This document shows positions 25,925 through 37,509 of a stretch of DNA of 64,000 nucleotides, piece after piece. The notes beneath the pieces were generated by a model. It was not told the DNA's origin, made no database searches, and saw nothing but the letters and a program-made list of their open reading frames with translations. The translations under genes were made by a program, and so were the position numbers. The first letter of the stretch is position 1. Each line of letters opens with the position of its first letter. Source of the stretch: Acidovorax sp. A1169 (GTDB taxonomy: Bacteria; Pseudomonadota; Gammaproteobacteria; Burkholderiales; Burkholderiaceae_C); the NCBI RefSeq assembly GCF_030704685.1, contig NZ_JAUZDX010000002.1, positions 62,001 to 126,000 on the forward strand, in the 5' to 3' direction.

Positions 25925-27268
25925 ATGCCGAACCAGGGCCCCGGCGCCCGCAAGGCCCTGCACACCCCGCAAGTCCAGGGCTGGTGCCCTGGTGCCTGGC
26001 AACCCATGGCCTCGGGCGATGGGCTGGTGGTGCGTGTGCGCCCGCCCATGGGGCGCCTTACCCTGCACCAGGCGTGGCGGCTGGCCCGCCTGGCCCGCAC
26101 GCACGGGGCGGGCATCCTGGAGCTGTCCAGCCGCGCCAATGTGCAGTTGCGCGGCGTGGACCCTGCGCGGCATGCGGCAGTGCTCCGGGCCTTGGCGGGC
26201 TGCGGGCTGCTGGACGCCGACATGCAGCGCGAACGCCTGCGCAATGTGGTGGTGGATCCGTTGCGCCAGCCCGGCGATGGTGTGGAGGTGCTGGCGACGG
26301 TGCTGCTGCAAGGGCTGGCCGAGGCGGACTACCTGGGTGCGCTGCCCGCCAAATTCGGCTGGGCCATCGACGGTGGCCATTCTCCCTGGCTGCAGACGGT
26401 GTCCGCCGACATCCGCATGCAAAGGGTGCCGGGTGCCGACCCCCATGCCTGGCGGGTTCAGCCGGAGGGCTTGCCCTGGGCCCTGGCTGCAACGGGCCCC
26501 GTTGGTGCGGCTGCTGCGGGGCTCGCGCTGGCGCGGTGGTTTGCCTCGCATTGCCTCGGACAGCGCGCACCCGGGCTGCGACCGGGGCGCCTGGCATCAC
26601 ATGCGGGCGAACTGGAGCGCCTGCTGACCTCCGCCACGCCGCAGTCCCCCTGGCCTGCCGGGCTGCCCGCCGGGGTTCACTGGGTGCCCGCCAGATCCGT
26701 CCCCCGTGCAGCCCCCCAATGGCCAGGCCCGGAGCCCTGCTTCGTGCCCGACATCGGCTCGCTGGTGGGTGCCCCTTTAGGCCGGGTGCCAGCACCGGCA
26801 CTGGCCCGGCTGGTGGGGGCCCTGCGTGGCCATGCGTCCGGGCTGCGGGTGACCCCCTGGCGCATGCTGTTGATCGAAACCGGCGCACAGGCCAAGGGGC
26901 AGCCGGGCTTCTGGCATGCCGCCGGCCTGGACACGGTCGCCGATTGGGTGACCGACCCCGAGGATGCGCGGTTGCGCGTTTCGGCGTGCACGGGCGCTCC
27001 TGGGTGCCCCCAGGCCCAGGCACCCACCCAGGCGCTGGCCTTGGCGCTGGCGCCGCAGGTGCCGCCGCAGGCCCATCTGCACGTGTCGGGCTGCGCCAAG
27101 GGCTGCGCGCGCCAGGCCCCGGCCACGGTGACGCTGCGCGCTGAGCCCACTCTGGGCGAACCGGTTTTCGCGCTGGTGCGGCAAGGGTGTGCCGCCGACG
27201 AGGCGCTTGACCGCGTGGCGCTGTCCGCACTGCAAGACAATTCAGGCTTGTTGTTTGAAAAGAATTAA
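25925..27268 (+). CDS. cobG: Precorrin-3B synthase
   Basis: CobG is the oxygen-dependent, Fe-S enzyme that makes precorrin-3B and marks the aerobic B12 route. The 447-residue protein is a sulfite/nitrite-reductase relative with two ferredoxin-like half domains. The cluster cysteines appear as CTGAPGCPQ and, about 30 residues on, CAKGCARQ, the C-x5-C...C-x3-C pattern of siroheme reductases. The start is ambiguous: ATG 25898 would overlap the kinase gene by 16 bases, while ATG 25925 does not. The stop overlaps the next start (TAATG). Confidence 0.9.
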   Translation: MPNQGPGARKALHTPQVQGWCPGAWQPMASGDGLVVRVRPPMGRLTLHQAWRLARLARTHGAGILELSSRANVQLRGVDPARHAAVLRALAGCGLLDADMQRERLRNVVVDPLRQPGDGVEVLATVLLQGLAEADYLGALPAKFGWAIDGGHSPWLQTVSADIRMQRVPGADPHAWRVQPEGLPWALAATGPVGAAAAGLALARWFASHCLGQRAPGLRPGRLASHAGELERLLTSATPQSPWPAGLPAGVHWVPARSVPRAAPQWPGPEPCFVPDIGSLVGAPLGRVPAPALARLVGALRGHASGLRVTPWRMLLIETGAQAKGQPGFWHAAGLDTVADWVTDPEDARLRVSACTGAPGCPQAQAPTQALALALAPQVPPQAHLHVSGCAKGCARQAPATVTLRAEPTLGEPVFALVRQGCAADEALDRVALSALQDNSGLLFEKN

Positions 27269-27897
27269 TGGTTCACCGCTACGAAACCGATGGCGCCGAG
27301 ATCTATCGGCAGTCTTTTGCCACCATCCGCCGCGAGGCGTCCCTGGACCGCTTCACCCCCACTGAAGAGCGCGTCGTGGTGCGCATGGTCCATGCCGCTG
27401 GCATGGTCGAACTGGCGCCCCATGTGGAGTTTTCGCCCGGCATGGCTGAGGCCGCCGAGCAGGCGCTGCGCGATGGTGCCCCGGTGCTGTGCGATGTGCG
27501 CATGGTCAGCGAGGGCATCACCCGCAAGCGCCTGCCCGCGCACAACCGGGTGCTCTGCACGTTGCAGGATGAACGCGTGGCGGCCCTGGCCGAGCAACTG
27601 GGCACCACGCGCAGCGCAGCTGCGGTGGAGCTGTGGCGGCCCGACCTGGCGGGCGCCATCGTGGCCATCGGCAACGCACCCACGGCGCTGTTCCACCTGC
27701 TCAACATGCTGCAGCAACCCGGCTGCCCGCGCCCGGCGGCCATCATCGGTTGCCCGGTGGGTTTCGTTGGCGCACGGGAGTCCAAGGAAGCGCTGATGCA
27801 GGACCTGCCCGTGCCTGTCATGGTGGTGCGCGGCCGCCTGGGTGGGTCTGCCATGACCGTGGCCGCCATCAACGCCCTGGCCAGCCATGCCGAGTAA
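27268..27897 (+). CDS. cobH: Precorrin-8X methylmutase
   Basis: CobH moves the C11 methyl to C12, forming hydrogenobyrinic acid. The 209-residue protein has the expected length and the catalytic histidine H42 in VRMVHAAGMVELAPHVEF, plus LCDVRMVSEGITRKRL and GNAPTALFHLL. Its start overlaps the cobG stop by one base and its end overlaps cobI by 11 bases. Confidence 0.97.
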   Translation: MVHRYETDGAEIYRQSFATIRREASLDRFTPTEERVVVRMVHAAGMVELAPHVEFSPGMAEAAEQALRDGAPVLCDVRMVSEGITRKRLPAHNRVLCTLQDERVAALAEQLGTTRSAAAVELWRPDLAGAIVAIGNAPTALFHLLNMLQQPGCPRPAAIIGCPVGFVGARESKEALMQDLPVPVMVVRGRLGGSAMTVAAINALASHAE

Positions 27898-28657
27898 GGC
27901 CATGGAGGCGGGGCATGCCGCGCCCGGCGTCGTCTGCGTGGGCCTGGGGCCCGGTGATCCGGAGCTGATGTCGGTGAAGGCGCACCGGCTGGTGCGCGGC
28001 GCACGCCACGTGGCCTTCTTTCGCAAGAAGGGGCGCCCTGGCAAGGCCCGCCAGGTGGTGGACGGCTTGCTGGCACCGGCGGCCATCGAATACCCCATGG
28101 AGTACCCCGTGACCACCGAGCTGCCCGTGGACAGCCCGGAGTACGTGGCCCAGCTGGCGGCGTTCTACGACGACTGGTGCACCCGCCTGGAAACGCTGGC
28201 CCGCACCGAGCAGGTGGTGGTGCTCTGCGAAGGCGACCCCTTCCTCTATGGCTCCTTCATGCACCTGTACACCCGGCTGCGCGAGCGCGCCGCCGTGCGC
28301 CTGGAGGTGGTGCCCGGCATTCCCGGCATGGTGGGCTGCTGGCATGCCACGGGCGAGCCCATCACCTGGGGCGACGACGTGCTCAGCGTGATGACAGGCA
28401 CCTTGCCTGAGGACGAACTGGTGCGGCGCATGCAGACCGCCGACGCCCTGGTGGTGATGAAGGTGGGGCGCAACCTTCCGCGCATCCGCCGGGCCCTGCA
28501 ACGCACCGGCCGGCTCGGTGCCGCCTGGCTGGTGCAGAACGGCACCACGGCCAGCCAGCAGGTGGCCAGGTTGACCGATGTGAGCGACGAGGCCTGCCCC
28601 TACTTCGCCATCGTGCTGGTGCATGGCCAGGGCCGCCGGCCGGAGGCCGCCTGGTGA
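27887..28657 (+). CDS. cobI: Precorrin-2 C20-methyltransferase
   Basis: This SAM-dependent tetrapyrrole methylase converts precorrin-2 to precorrin-3A. The 256-residue protein shows VGLGPGDPELMSVKAHRLV (N-terminal SAM region), VVVLCEGDPFLYGSFMHLY (motif GDP) and EVVPGIPGMVGCWHATGEP. It is tightly coupled to cobH and shares GTGA with cobJ. Confidence 0.96.
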   Translation: MPSKAMEAGHAAPGVVCVGLGPGDPELMSVKAHRLVRGARHVAFFRKKGRPGKARQVVDGLLAPAAIEYPMEYPVTTELPVDSPEYVAQLAAFYDDWCTRLETLARTEQVVVLCEGDPFLYGSFMHLYTRLRERAAVRLEVVPGIPGMVGCWHATGEPITWGDDVLSVMTGTLPEDELVRRMQTADALVVMKVGRNLPRIRRALQRTGRLGAAWLVQNGTTASQQVARLTDVSDEACPYFAIVLVHGQGRRPEAAW

Positions 28658-29478
28658 GCACGCTCCCGAACGCGGGTCGGCTGACCGTGGCGGGCCTCGG
28701 GCCCGGGGCCTTGGAGCAGATCACTCCCGAAGTGGCCGCCGCTCTGCAGGCCGCGACCGACGTGGTGGGCTATCTGCCCTATGTGACGCGCGCGCAGTCC
28801 CTCTTGCAGCAGCAAGGTGCCACCCATGCCGTGGCCTGGCATGCATCGGACAACCGGGTGGAGTTGGACCGGGCGCGCCAGGCGCTGGCGCTGGCCGCAC
28901 AGGGGCGGCAGGTGGTGGTCGTGTCCTCCGGCGACCCAGGGGTGTTCGCCATGGCCGCTGCCGTGTTCGAGGCCATCGAGCAGGCGCCGCCCGAAGTGGC
29001 CGCCGCCTGGCAGGCGCTCGACGTGCAGGTGCTGCCCGGCATCACCGCCATGCTGGCCGCAGCGGCGCGCGCCGGTGCTCCGCTGGGCCATGACTTTTGC
29101 TGCATCAACCTCTCGGACAACCTCAAGCCCTGGCCGGTGATCGCCCGGCGCGTACAACTGGCGGCCGAGGCCGACTTCGCCATGGCGTTCTACAACCCGC
29201 GCTCGCGCAGCCGGCCCGAAGGCTTCGTGCGCCTGCTGGCCTTGCTGCGCGCGCACTGCGAGCCCATGCGGTTGATGGTCTTTGCGCGTGCCGTGTCCAC
29301 CCCCGACGAGGCGCTGCACGTGTGCACGCTGGCCGACGCTGCGCCCGAGATGGCCGACATGCGCACCGTGGTGCTGGTGGGCAACAGCACCACGCGGCAG
29401 GTGGGGCGCTGGGTCTACACCCCGCGCTTCTATGGGCTGGAGGCCGCCGCGCCAGGCGCCCCGGGCAGCACGCCATGA
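28654..29478 (+). CDS. cobJ: Precorrin-3B C17-methyltransferase
   Basis: CobJ performs the ring contraction to precorrin-4. The 274-residue methylase contains VAGLGPGALEQITPEV, DVVGYLPYVTRAQSL, VSSGDPGVFAMAAAV and LPGITAMLAAAARAGAPLGHDFCCINLSD, all typical of CobJ/CbiH. It uses a GTG start overlapping the cobI stop. Its last 49 bases overlap the 3' end of cobK on the other strand. Confidence 0.96.
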   Translation: MSTLPNAGRLTVAGLGPGALEQITPEVAAALQAATDVVGYLPYVTRAQSLLQQQGATHAVAWHASDNRVELDRARQALALAAQGRQVVVVSSGDPGVFAMAAAVFEAIEQAPPEVAAAWQALDVQVLPGITAMLAAAARAGAPLGHDFCCINLSDNLKPWPVIARRVQLAAEADFAMAFYNPRSRSRPEGFVRLLALLRAHCEPMRLMVFARAVSTPDEALHVCTLADAAPEMADMRTVVLVGNSTTRQVGRWVYTPRFYGLEAAAPGAPGSTP

Positions 29479-30206
29479 GCGATCCAGTGCAGCGCGGCGT
29501 CCACCTCCTCGGTGCGTGGGCGCGGCGGCAGCGGCGGGCGCTGCACCATCACCACCGGCAAGCCCAGGGCGCGGGCGGCCAGCAGCTTGCCGCGCGTGGC
29601 CTCGCCCCCCGCGTTCTTGGCCACCAGCCAGGTGATGCCATGGGCCTGCAGCAGCGCCTGGTCGTTCTCGGCGCTGAAGGGGCCACGGCCCAGCACCACC
29701 GTGGTGTCGGTCAGCGGCAGGCTGCCCGGCTGCGGCGCATCCACCAGGCGCAGCAGGTAATGGTGCCGGGCCTGGTTGGCAAAGGCTGCCAGTTGTTTGC
29801 GCCCTATGGCAAGGAACACCCGGGCCGGTTCTTCGGGCAGTGCCTGGGCAGCTGCGTCCATGTCCGTCACGTCGATCCAGCGGTCTGCGGCCTCGGCCTG
29901 CCAGGGTGCACGCTCCAGTGCCAGCAACGGCGTGCCGGTGGCCTCGCAGGCCGCGCAGGCGTTGCGGCTCATCTGCGCGGCAAAGGGGTGGGTGGCATCC
30001 ACCACGTGGGTGATGCCCTGGCCGCGAATGAACTGCACCAGCCCATCTGCACCGCCAAACCCGCCGCAGCGCGTGGGCAGGGGCTGGGCCAGCGGGGCCT
30101 GCGTGGCACCCGCGTAGGAAAACACGGCCGGCACCTTGGCCTGGTGCAGCGCCTGGGCCAGATGGCTGGCGCCGCTGGTGCCGCCCAGCAGGAGAACATG
30201 CGTCAT
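29430..30206 (-). CDS. cobK: Precorrin-6A reductase, antisense within the cob block
   Basis: CobK reduces precorrin-6A to 6B with NADPH. The 258-residue protein has LLLGGTSGASHLAQAL (nucleotide loop), DATHPFAAQMSRNA, VFLAIGRKQLAAF and KNAGGEATRGKLLAA, all characteristic. It lies on the strand opposite to the other cob genes. Its 3' end overlaps cobJ by 49 bases. Its ATG (30206-30204) shares two bases with the cobL ATG (30205-30207), the four bases reading CATG. Its promoter must therefore lie inside cobL. Confidence 0.95.
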   Translation of the reverse strand: MTHVLLLGGTSGASHLAQALHQAKVPAVFSYAGATQAPLAQPLPTRCGGFGGADGLVQFIRGQGITHVVDATHPFAAQMSRNACAACEATGTPLLALERAPWQAEAADRWIDVTDMDAAAQALPEEPARVFLAIGRKQLAAFANQARHHYLLRLVDAPQPGSLPLTDTTVVLGRGPFSAENDQALLQAHGITWLVAKNAGGEATRGKLLAARALGLPVVMVQRPPLPPRPRTEEVDAALHWIAHGVLPGAPGAAASSP

Positions 30207-31398
30207 GGCTGATCCGTGGTTGACATTGGTGGGCCTGAACGAGGAGGGTCTGGACGGGTTGGCACCGGCCGCGCGCCGGGCCATCGACCAAGCCCAGGTG
30301 ATTGTCGGCGGCCCGCGCCACCTGGCCCTGGCGCAGGCCGGCGATCGGGGCCGACCCTGGCCCGTGCCGTTCGACACCGCACCCGTGCTGGCCCTGCGCG
30401 GGCAGCGCGTGGTGGTGCTCGCCTCGGGCGACCCGTTCTGGTTCGGCGCGGGCGGCAGCCTGGCGGCGCACCTGGCACCGCACGAATGGCGCTGCCACAC
30501 GCAGCCCTCGACATTCTCGCTGGTGGCGGCCCGCTTGGGCTGGCGGCTGGAGGCCACGGACTGCCTGGGCCTGCACGCCAGCCCGCTGCAGCAGTTGCTG
30601 CCGCGTCTGGCGCCGGGTGGGCAGTGCATTGTGCTGCTGCGCGATGGCCCGGCCGTGGCCGAGCTGGCAGGATGGCTGCTTCAGGAGGGCTGGGGCGCAA
30701 GCACGCTGTGTGTGATGGAGTCTGTGGGCGGCCCGCGCGAGCGCTGCCGTACGTTGCAGGCGGACGAGGCCGGAGCCGTGTTGGCCGCCGACCCGGCCCA
30801 GGCCCCGGTGGCTGTCGCCCTGCGGGCCGCTGGCGGGCGCCCCTTGCCCCAGGTGCCCGGGCGTGCCGACGACTGGTATGCGCACGACGGCCAGATCACC
30901 AAGGCCCCTGCCCGGGCGCTGACGCTGGCCGCCCTGGCGCCCCGGCGTGGCGAGCGGCTGTGGGACATCGGCGGGGGCTCGGGCTCCGTGGCGGTGGAAT
31001 GGTGCCTGGCCGGCGGCCTGGCCACCAGCGTGGAGCAGCATGCGGCGCGGGTGTGCAACATCCGCAGCAATGCGGCGCGGTTCGGCCTGCAGCCCGCGCT
31101 GCAGGTGGTGCATGGCCTGGCGCCCGACGCGCTGCAGGGGCTGGCGCCACCCCAGGCCGTGTTTGTCGGCGGCGGCTTTGATGCCGCCCTGTTTGCCGCC
31201 TTGCGGGCCCTGATGCCCGTTGGCTGCCGGCTGGTGGTCAATGCCGTGACCCTGGAGACCGAGGCCCTGCTGGTGCAGTTGCAGGCGGACCATGGTGGCC
31301 AGTTGCTGCGGCTGGAGCTGTCGAGTGCCGAACCGCTGGGGCGCATGCGCAGCTGGAAGGCCGCGCGCGCGCTGGTGCAATGGAGCTGGCAACCGTGA
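30205..31398 (+). CDS. cobL: Precorrin-6B C5,15-methyltransferase (decarboxylating)
   Basis: CobL methylates C5 and C15 and removes the C12 acetate carboxyl. The 397-residue protein is the usual CbiE-CbiT fusion. The N-terminal half has [14 protein letters not shown] and [16 protein letters not shown]. The C-terminal half is a Rossmann methyltransferase with [23 protein letters not shown] 30205 overlaps the cobK ATG on the other strand, so any ribosome-binding site lies within cobK. The 3' end overlaps cobE by 19 bases. Confidence 0.95.
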   Translation: MADPWLTLVGLNEEGLDGLAPAARRAIDQAQVIVGGPRHLALAQAGDRGRPWPVPFDTAPVLALRGQRVVVLASGDPFWFGAGGSLAAHLAPHEWRCHTQPSTFSLVAARLGWRLEATDCLGLHASPLQQLLPRLAPGGQCIVLLRDGPAVAELAGWLLQEGWGASTLCVMESVGGPRERCRTLQADEAGAVLAADPAQAPVAVALRAAGGRPLPQVPGRADDWYAHDGQITKAPARALTLAALAPRRGERLWDIGGGSGSVAVEWCLAGGLATSVEQHAARVCNIRSNAARFGLQPALQVVHGLAPDALQGLAPPQAVFVGGGFDAALFAALRALMPVGCRLVVNAVTLETEALLVQLQADHGGQLLRLELSSAEPLGRMRSWKAARALVQWSWQP

Positions 31399-31907
31399 CG
31401 GCGCTGCAACCCCAAGGGGGTATTGCCGCCCCCGTGCATGCTTGCCTGGTGGTCGGAGTGGGCCTGCGGGCCCAGGCCACGCCTGCTACTTTGCAGGCGC
31501 TGTGGCTGCAGGCACAGGCCCTGTTGCCCGGACAAGCGCCCGGACAAGCGGACTGCTTTTGCGCCGTGGCCGTGCTGCAGGGCAAGGCCCGGCATCCGGC
31601 ACTGGCAGACTGGCTAGGCCTTGCGCCCGCCCCGGTGCTTGCGGTACCGGTGGAGCCCATGCGCCACCAGCCCGTGGCCACGCAGTCGCCGCGCCTGCAG
31701 GCCCGCTATGGCACGGGCAGCGTGGCGGAAGCCGCTGCGCTGGCCGCCGCTGGACCACAGGCGCAGTTGCTTGTGCCCCGCCTGGTGGCCGAGGATGGCA
31801 GCGCCACACTGGCTGTGGCACGGCGCCGCCCAAGCCCCCTCGATTGTTGTATGGCGGCGGCAGGCTCTGGCCGTGCCGCTGCATTGACCCAAGGAGCTAC
31901 GGCATGA
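31380..31907 (+). CDS. cobE: Cobalamin biosynthesis protein CobE (CbiG C-terminal type)
   Basis: The 175-residue protein starts with the [19 protein letters not shown] motif of the CbiG/CobE family and contains [14 protein letters not shown]. In aerobic organisms CobE is a stand-alone domain whose exact role in the pathway remains unclear; it was proposed to handle intermediates. Its position between cobL and cobM, with an ATGA overlap into cobM, supports the call. Confidence 0.85.
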   Translation: MELATVTALQPQGGIAAPVHACLVVGVGLRAQATPATLQALWLQAQALLPGQAPGQADCFCAVAVLQGKARHPALADWLGLAPAPVLAVPVEPMRHQPVATQSPRLQARYGTGSVAEAAALAAAGPQAQLLVPRLVAEDGSATLAVARRRPSPLDCCMAAAGSGRAAALTQGATA

Positions 31908-32749
31908 CCGTGCATTTCATCGGCGCCGGCCCCGGCGCGGCCGACCTCATCACCGTGCGGGGGCGCGACCTCATGGGCCGCTGCCCGGTCTGTCTGTACG
32001 CCGGCTCGCTGATCCCGCGCGAGCTGCTCGCGCACTGCCTGCCGGGTGCCCGCATCGTCAACACTGCGGCCATGGACCTTGATGCCATCATGGCCGAGAT
32101 ATCCGCCGCCCACGTGCGCGGGCAGGACGTGGCCCGCCTGCACTCGGGCGACCTGTCGGTCTGGTCCGCCATGGGCGAGCAGCTGCGGCGCCTGCGCGCC
32201 GCAGGCATCGACTACACCGTCACGCCGGGCGTGCCCTCGTTCGCGGCCGCCGCTGCCGCGCTGGGCGCGGAGCTCACGCTGCCGGGCCTGTGCCAGTCGG
32301 TGGTGCTGACGCGCACCTCGGGCCGGGCCACCGCCATGCCCGAAGGCGAGAACCTGGCCGCCTTTGCCGCCACGGGCGCGGTGCTGGCCATCCACCTGTC
32401 CATCCACATGGCCGACAAGGTGCAGGCCGAGCTGCTGCCGCACTATGGCGCCGACGGCCCGGCCGCCATCGTCTGGCGCGCCAGCTGGCCCGACGAAACC
32501 GTCGTGCGCACTACCGTGGGCGGCCTGGCCCAGGCGGTGGCCGCCAGCATGGAGCGCACGGCATTGATCCTGGTGGGCCGCAGCCTGCAGGCCGAGGCAT
32601 TCGCAGAAAGCCGGCTCTATGCCGCCGACTACGACCGCCGCTACCGTCCCCTGGGCACGGCGCCGCGTTTTCCGGCCCCGGAGGTGCCTGCCGGCGCCGC
32701 ACTGGACACGGCCCGGGACCAGCCGCTGGACCAGGCCTCCAAGGCATGA
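31904..32749 (+). CDS. cobM: Precorrin-4 C11-methyltransferase
   Basis: CobM methylates C11 to give precorrin-5. The 281-residue methylase reads [18 protein letters not shown] at the N-terminus, then [33 protein letters not shown] and [20 protein letters not shown], matching CobM/CbiF. ATG 31904 follows AAGGAG and overlaps the cobE stop by four bases; the cobF ATG overlaps its own stop. Confidence 0.97.
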   Translation: MTVHFIGAGPGAADLITVRGRDLMGRCPVCLYAGSLIPRELLAHCLPGARIVNTAAMDLDAIMAEISAAHVRGQDVARLHSGDLSVWSAMGEQLRRLRAAGIDYTVTPGVPSFAAAAAALGAELTLPGLCQSVVLTRTSGRATAMPEGENLAAFAATGAVLAIHLSIHMADKVQAELLPHYGADGPAAIVWRASWPDETVVRTTVGGLAQAVAASMERTALILVGRSLQAEAFAESRLYAADYDRRYRPLGTAPRFPAPEVPAGAALDTARDQPLDQASKA

Positions 32750-33597
32750 GCACCAGTCCGTTCCAAGATCTGCCGCCGGTGGCACTGACCTTGATCGGCA
32801 TCGGCACGGGCAACCCGGACCACCTCACCCGCCAGGCCACCACGGCCATGAACGCGGCCGACCTGATCCTGCTGCCGCACAAGGGCGAGGACAAGGCCGA
32901 ACTCGCCGCACTGCGCCAATCGCTGTGCGACGAGGTGCTTGTGGCGCCCGCACCGCGCATCGCCGGTTTCGACATGCCGGTGCGCCGCAGCCAGGGCGGC
33001 GACTACCTGGCCCAGGTCGACGAATGGCATGCCGCCATCGCCCGCTGCTGGCATGATGCCATCGCCCAGGCCCTGAGTGCGCCCGCTGCCGGCGACGCGC
33101 CTGCGCCCAAGGTCTTGCGCGTCGCCCTGCTGGTGTGGGGAGACCCGGCCTTGTACGACAGCACGCTGCGCATTGCGGCGCGCATGCAGCCCTCCCCGGT
33201 GCGTGTGGACGTGGTGGCCGGCATCACCTCGGTACAGGCGCTGGCCGCCGCCCATGCGGTGCCGTTGAACGACATTGGCCAGCCCTTCGTGGTGACCACC
33301 GGCCGGCAACTGCGCGAGCAGGGCTGGCCTGCAGGCGTGGACACGGCCGTGGTGATGCTCGACGGGCAGTGCAGCTTCATGGGATTGCCCCCCGAAGGCC
33401 TGCACATCTGGTGGGGCGCCTACCTGGGCATGTCCCAGCAACTGCTGGACAGCGGTCCGCTGGCCGAGGCCGGTCCGCGCATCGAGCGCACCCGCGCTGC
33501 AGCGCGCGCCCAGCATGGCTGGCTCATGGACATCTACCTGTTGCGGCGCGCATCTGGGCTGCCGGCCACCGAAGGCCCACCGGTGTCAGCGGTCTGA
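32746..33597 (+). CDS. cobF: Precorrin-6A synthase (deacetylating)
   Basis: CobF methylates C1 and releases the acetyl group; it occurs only in the aerobic pathway. The 283-residue protein contains [51 protein letters not shown] and [12 protein letters not shown], all diagnostic. The start overlaps cobM (ATGA) and the 3' end overlaps the diguanylate cyclase gene by 12 bases on the other strand. Confidence 0.96.
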   Translation: MSTSPFQDLPPVALTLIGIGTGNPDHLTRQATTAMNAADLILLPHKGEDKAELAALRQSLCDEVLVAPAPRIAGFDMPVRRSQGGDYLAQVDEWHAAIARCWHDAIAQALSAPAAGDAPAPKVLRVALLVWGDPALYDSTLRIAARMQPSPVRVDVVAGITSVQALAAAHAVPLNDIGQPFVVTTGRQLREQGWPAGVDTAVVMLDGQCSFMGLPPEGLHIWWGAYLGMSQQLLDSGPLAEAGPRIERTRAAARAQHGWLMDIYLLRRASGLPATEGPPVSAV

Positions 33598-34662
33598 AGT
33601 GGCCGGTTGCGGCGACGCAACGGAGCCCGCATCGGCCGAGCTGTCCGTGACGCGGTTGCGCCCGGCGTTCTTGGCCACGTAGAGCGCGGCGTCGGCCGCA
33701 TCCATCCAGGCACGCAGCGCACCGTACCGGGTATGCGCGGCTGCCACGCCGATGCTGGCGGTCATGCGCAGTGCCGGCATGTCGCGCAGGCGGATGGCCT
33801 CGGTCTGCGCACGGATGCGCTCGGCCACGGCCATCGCCTCTGCCGTCTCCATGCCGGACAGGAGAATGGCGAACTCATCGCCACCATAGCGGCCCGCGCA
33901 GTCCGTTGCACGCACATTGCCGCGCACCACATGGGCCACCGCGCGGATCACCTCGTCGCCCACGGTGTGGCCGTGCTGGTCGTTGATCTGCTTGAAATTG
34001 TCGATGTCCATCATCAGCATGCAGGCCGCGTCCCGGCCCGTGTGGTGGCGGCGCAGCGCGGCCTCGGCCTGCTCCTGCCAGTGGCCTCGGCCGTACAGGC
34101 CGGTCAGCGTGTCCACGCGGCGCAGCTCGTCGAGCAGCAGGTTCTGCTGCGACACCTTGCGGATCAGCCGGTAGCTGACCATGCTGACCGAAAGGGTGTG
34201 CAATGCCATGACGGGCAGGCAGGCCAGGATGATAGGCAGCGGGCTCTCGGGCGCCCAGTGCACGCCCGTGAGCGCCGCGCTGGCTGCTCCCCCTGCGAGC
34301 ATGGCCGGAATCGACCGGGCCCACAGGCCGCGGATGCCGGTGGTGATCTTGTCCACCAGGGTCAGCGTGCACAGCAGCACGCTGGGCAGCAGGCTGAAAT
34401 GCATCAGCGGCACCAGGGCCGCCGCCAGGGCCGAGTCGGCGAGCAGGTTGCGGATCTCGGCGCGGTAAGGGTCGGCGCTGCGCCGTGACAGCTGGTAGGC
34501 CAGGTGGGGCCATATGAAGCACGGCAACACCATGCCCAGCCAGGCGAGGAGGGATGCCTGGCGCTGCCACAGCACCACCGCCACCACCACACCGCCCAGG
34601 CCCATGCCGAGCACGCGCAGGGGGTACACGCGCCGGGGCATCTGTTGTTCGTAGGTGGCCAT
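33586..34662 (-). CDS. MASE2-GGDEF diguanylate cyclase
   Basis: The enzyme would make cyclic di-GMP. The 358-residue protein begins with a MASE2-type membrane module of several hydrophobic segments (about residues 12-160) as in E. coli AdrA/DgcC. A GGDEF domain follows, with DTLTGLYGRGHW, MLMMDIDNFKQINDQHGH and an intact active site YGGDEFAILL. No RxxD inhibitory site is evident before the GGDEF. The C-terminal tail overlaps cobF by 12 bases. Confidence 0.93.
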   Translation of the reverse strand: MATYEQQMPRRVYPLRVLGMGLGGVVVAVVLWQRQASLLAWLGMVLPCFIWPHLAYQLSRRSADPYRAEIRNLLADSALAAALVPLMHFSLLPSVLLCTLTLVDKITTGIRGLWARSIPAMLAGGAASAALTGVHWAPESPLPIILACLPVMALHTLSVSMVSYRLIRKVSQQNLLLDELRRVDTLTGLYGRGHWQEQAEAALRRHHTGRDAACMLMMDIDNFKQINDQHGHTVGDEVIRAVAHVVRGNVRATDCAGRYGGDEFAILLSGMETAEAMAVAERIRAQTEAIRLRDMPALRMTASIGVAAAHTRYGALRAWMDAADAALYVAKNAGRNRVTDSSADAGSVASPQPATSDR

Positions 34663-34804
34663 GGATGGAAATGCTGGCGCAGGCGGCTGGGCCGCTATGT
34701 GAGGAGTGCACGGAGAGCTTACCTTTACCCGGCGGTAGAGGCCAGTGGGAAATGGCGTGCTTTTATGGCCCGGTTGGCCCCTTGCCTTTCGGCCGGTGCG
34801 GCCG

Positions 34805-35302
34805 CTACCGCGCCTGCACCGGGATGGCCGTGCTGAACTTGGCGCGTTTGGTGCTGAAGAAGGCCTTCACGTTGCGCACATTGGCGTCGCCCGTGAACAG
34901 CTGCTGCGACAGCGCCAGGTAGCCCGGCATGTCGCGCGTGTGCGCTACCAGGATGAAGTCCGGGCCGGGCGAAACGCGCCAACACTGCTGCACGGCCGGG
35001 TGCGCCACCGCGTGCGCCTCGAAGGCGTCCAGCGCCTGCGCGTCCTGCCGGTCCAGCGACACTTCGACGATGCAGGCCAGGCCATGGCCCTGCACGGCGG
35101 CCAGGCGATCGGGTTGCAGCAGGGCCACCTGCCGCTCGATCAGGCCCACTTCGTGCAGCCGCTTGACCCGGCGAAGGCAGGTGGGCGGGGACACATGCAC
35201 CTGCTCGGCCAGGGCCTGGTTGCTCTGGCTGGCATCGGCCTGCAGCAGGTTCAGCAAATGCAGATCAGTGTGGTCCAGCGTGATAGGTTCCGAAATTTCC
35301 AT
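34805..35302 (-). CDS. Lrp/AsnC-family regulator
   Basis: The 165-residue protein has an N-terminal helix-turn-helix (LLNLLQADASQSNQALAEQVHVSPPTCLRRVKRL, about residues 16-49) and a RAM effector domain (ACIVEVSL, RVSPGPDFILVAHTRDM). It is divergent from glmS across a 128-base AT-rich gap. A palindrome in that gap is a candidate site for autoregulation. Confidence 0.93.
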   Translation of the reverse strand: MEISEPITLDHTDLHLLNLLQADASQSNQALAEQVHVSPPTCLRRVKRLHEVGLIERQVALLQPDRLAAVQGHGLACIVEVSLDRQDAQALDAFEAHAVAHPAVQQCWRVSPGPDFILVAHTRDMPGYLALSQQLFTGDANVRNVKAFFSTKRAKFSTAIPVQAR

Positions 35303-35316
35303 GATTTTGGAATTTT

Positions 35317-35333
35317 ATTTCATTCAATGAAAT
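35317..35333. promoter_or_regulatory. 17-bp palindrome in the lrp-glmS intergenic region
   Basis: ATTTCATT-C-AATGAAAT is a perfect palindrome 14 bases upstream of the lrp ATG, in a stretch far richer in A and T than the surroundings (about 35305-35375). Lrp proteins bind such flexible AT-rich sites, so this is a plausible autoregulatory operator that may also act on glmS. Confidence 0.55.
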
Positions 35334-35430
35334 TGGTGAAATTTAAGTTCATTTTTATATGAATATCAATCACTAATTCCAATGGGCGCTGCCTACCATT
35401 GCGCCACTTATCCAACAGGAGCAACAATCC

Positions 35431-37338
<1,908 letters not shown>

Positions 37339-37509
37339 CGGCGCGTTTGTCGCTGCCGCCACTACCCTTGTCTGCGGCAGGTGGGCCCGCGGGGGCGGGC
37401 TTCCATGCGGCCTTTTGCAGCGGGAATGACCGGGGCCCGGTCTCTGTGCGATATTCACGGGAGCCCGTTCTGGAAACAGCCAACCCCGCAGCACCAGGCG
37501 CCACAGACC

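Noticed and set aside
28600..31392. Long minus-strand open frame through cobJ-cobL
   Set aside because: Only the cobK gene in a different minus frame is real here; this frame has no conserved motifs.
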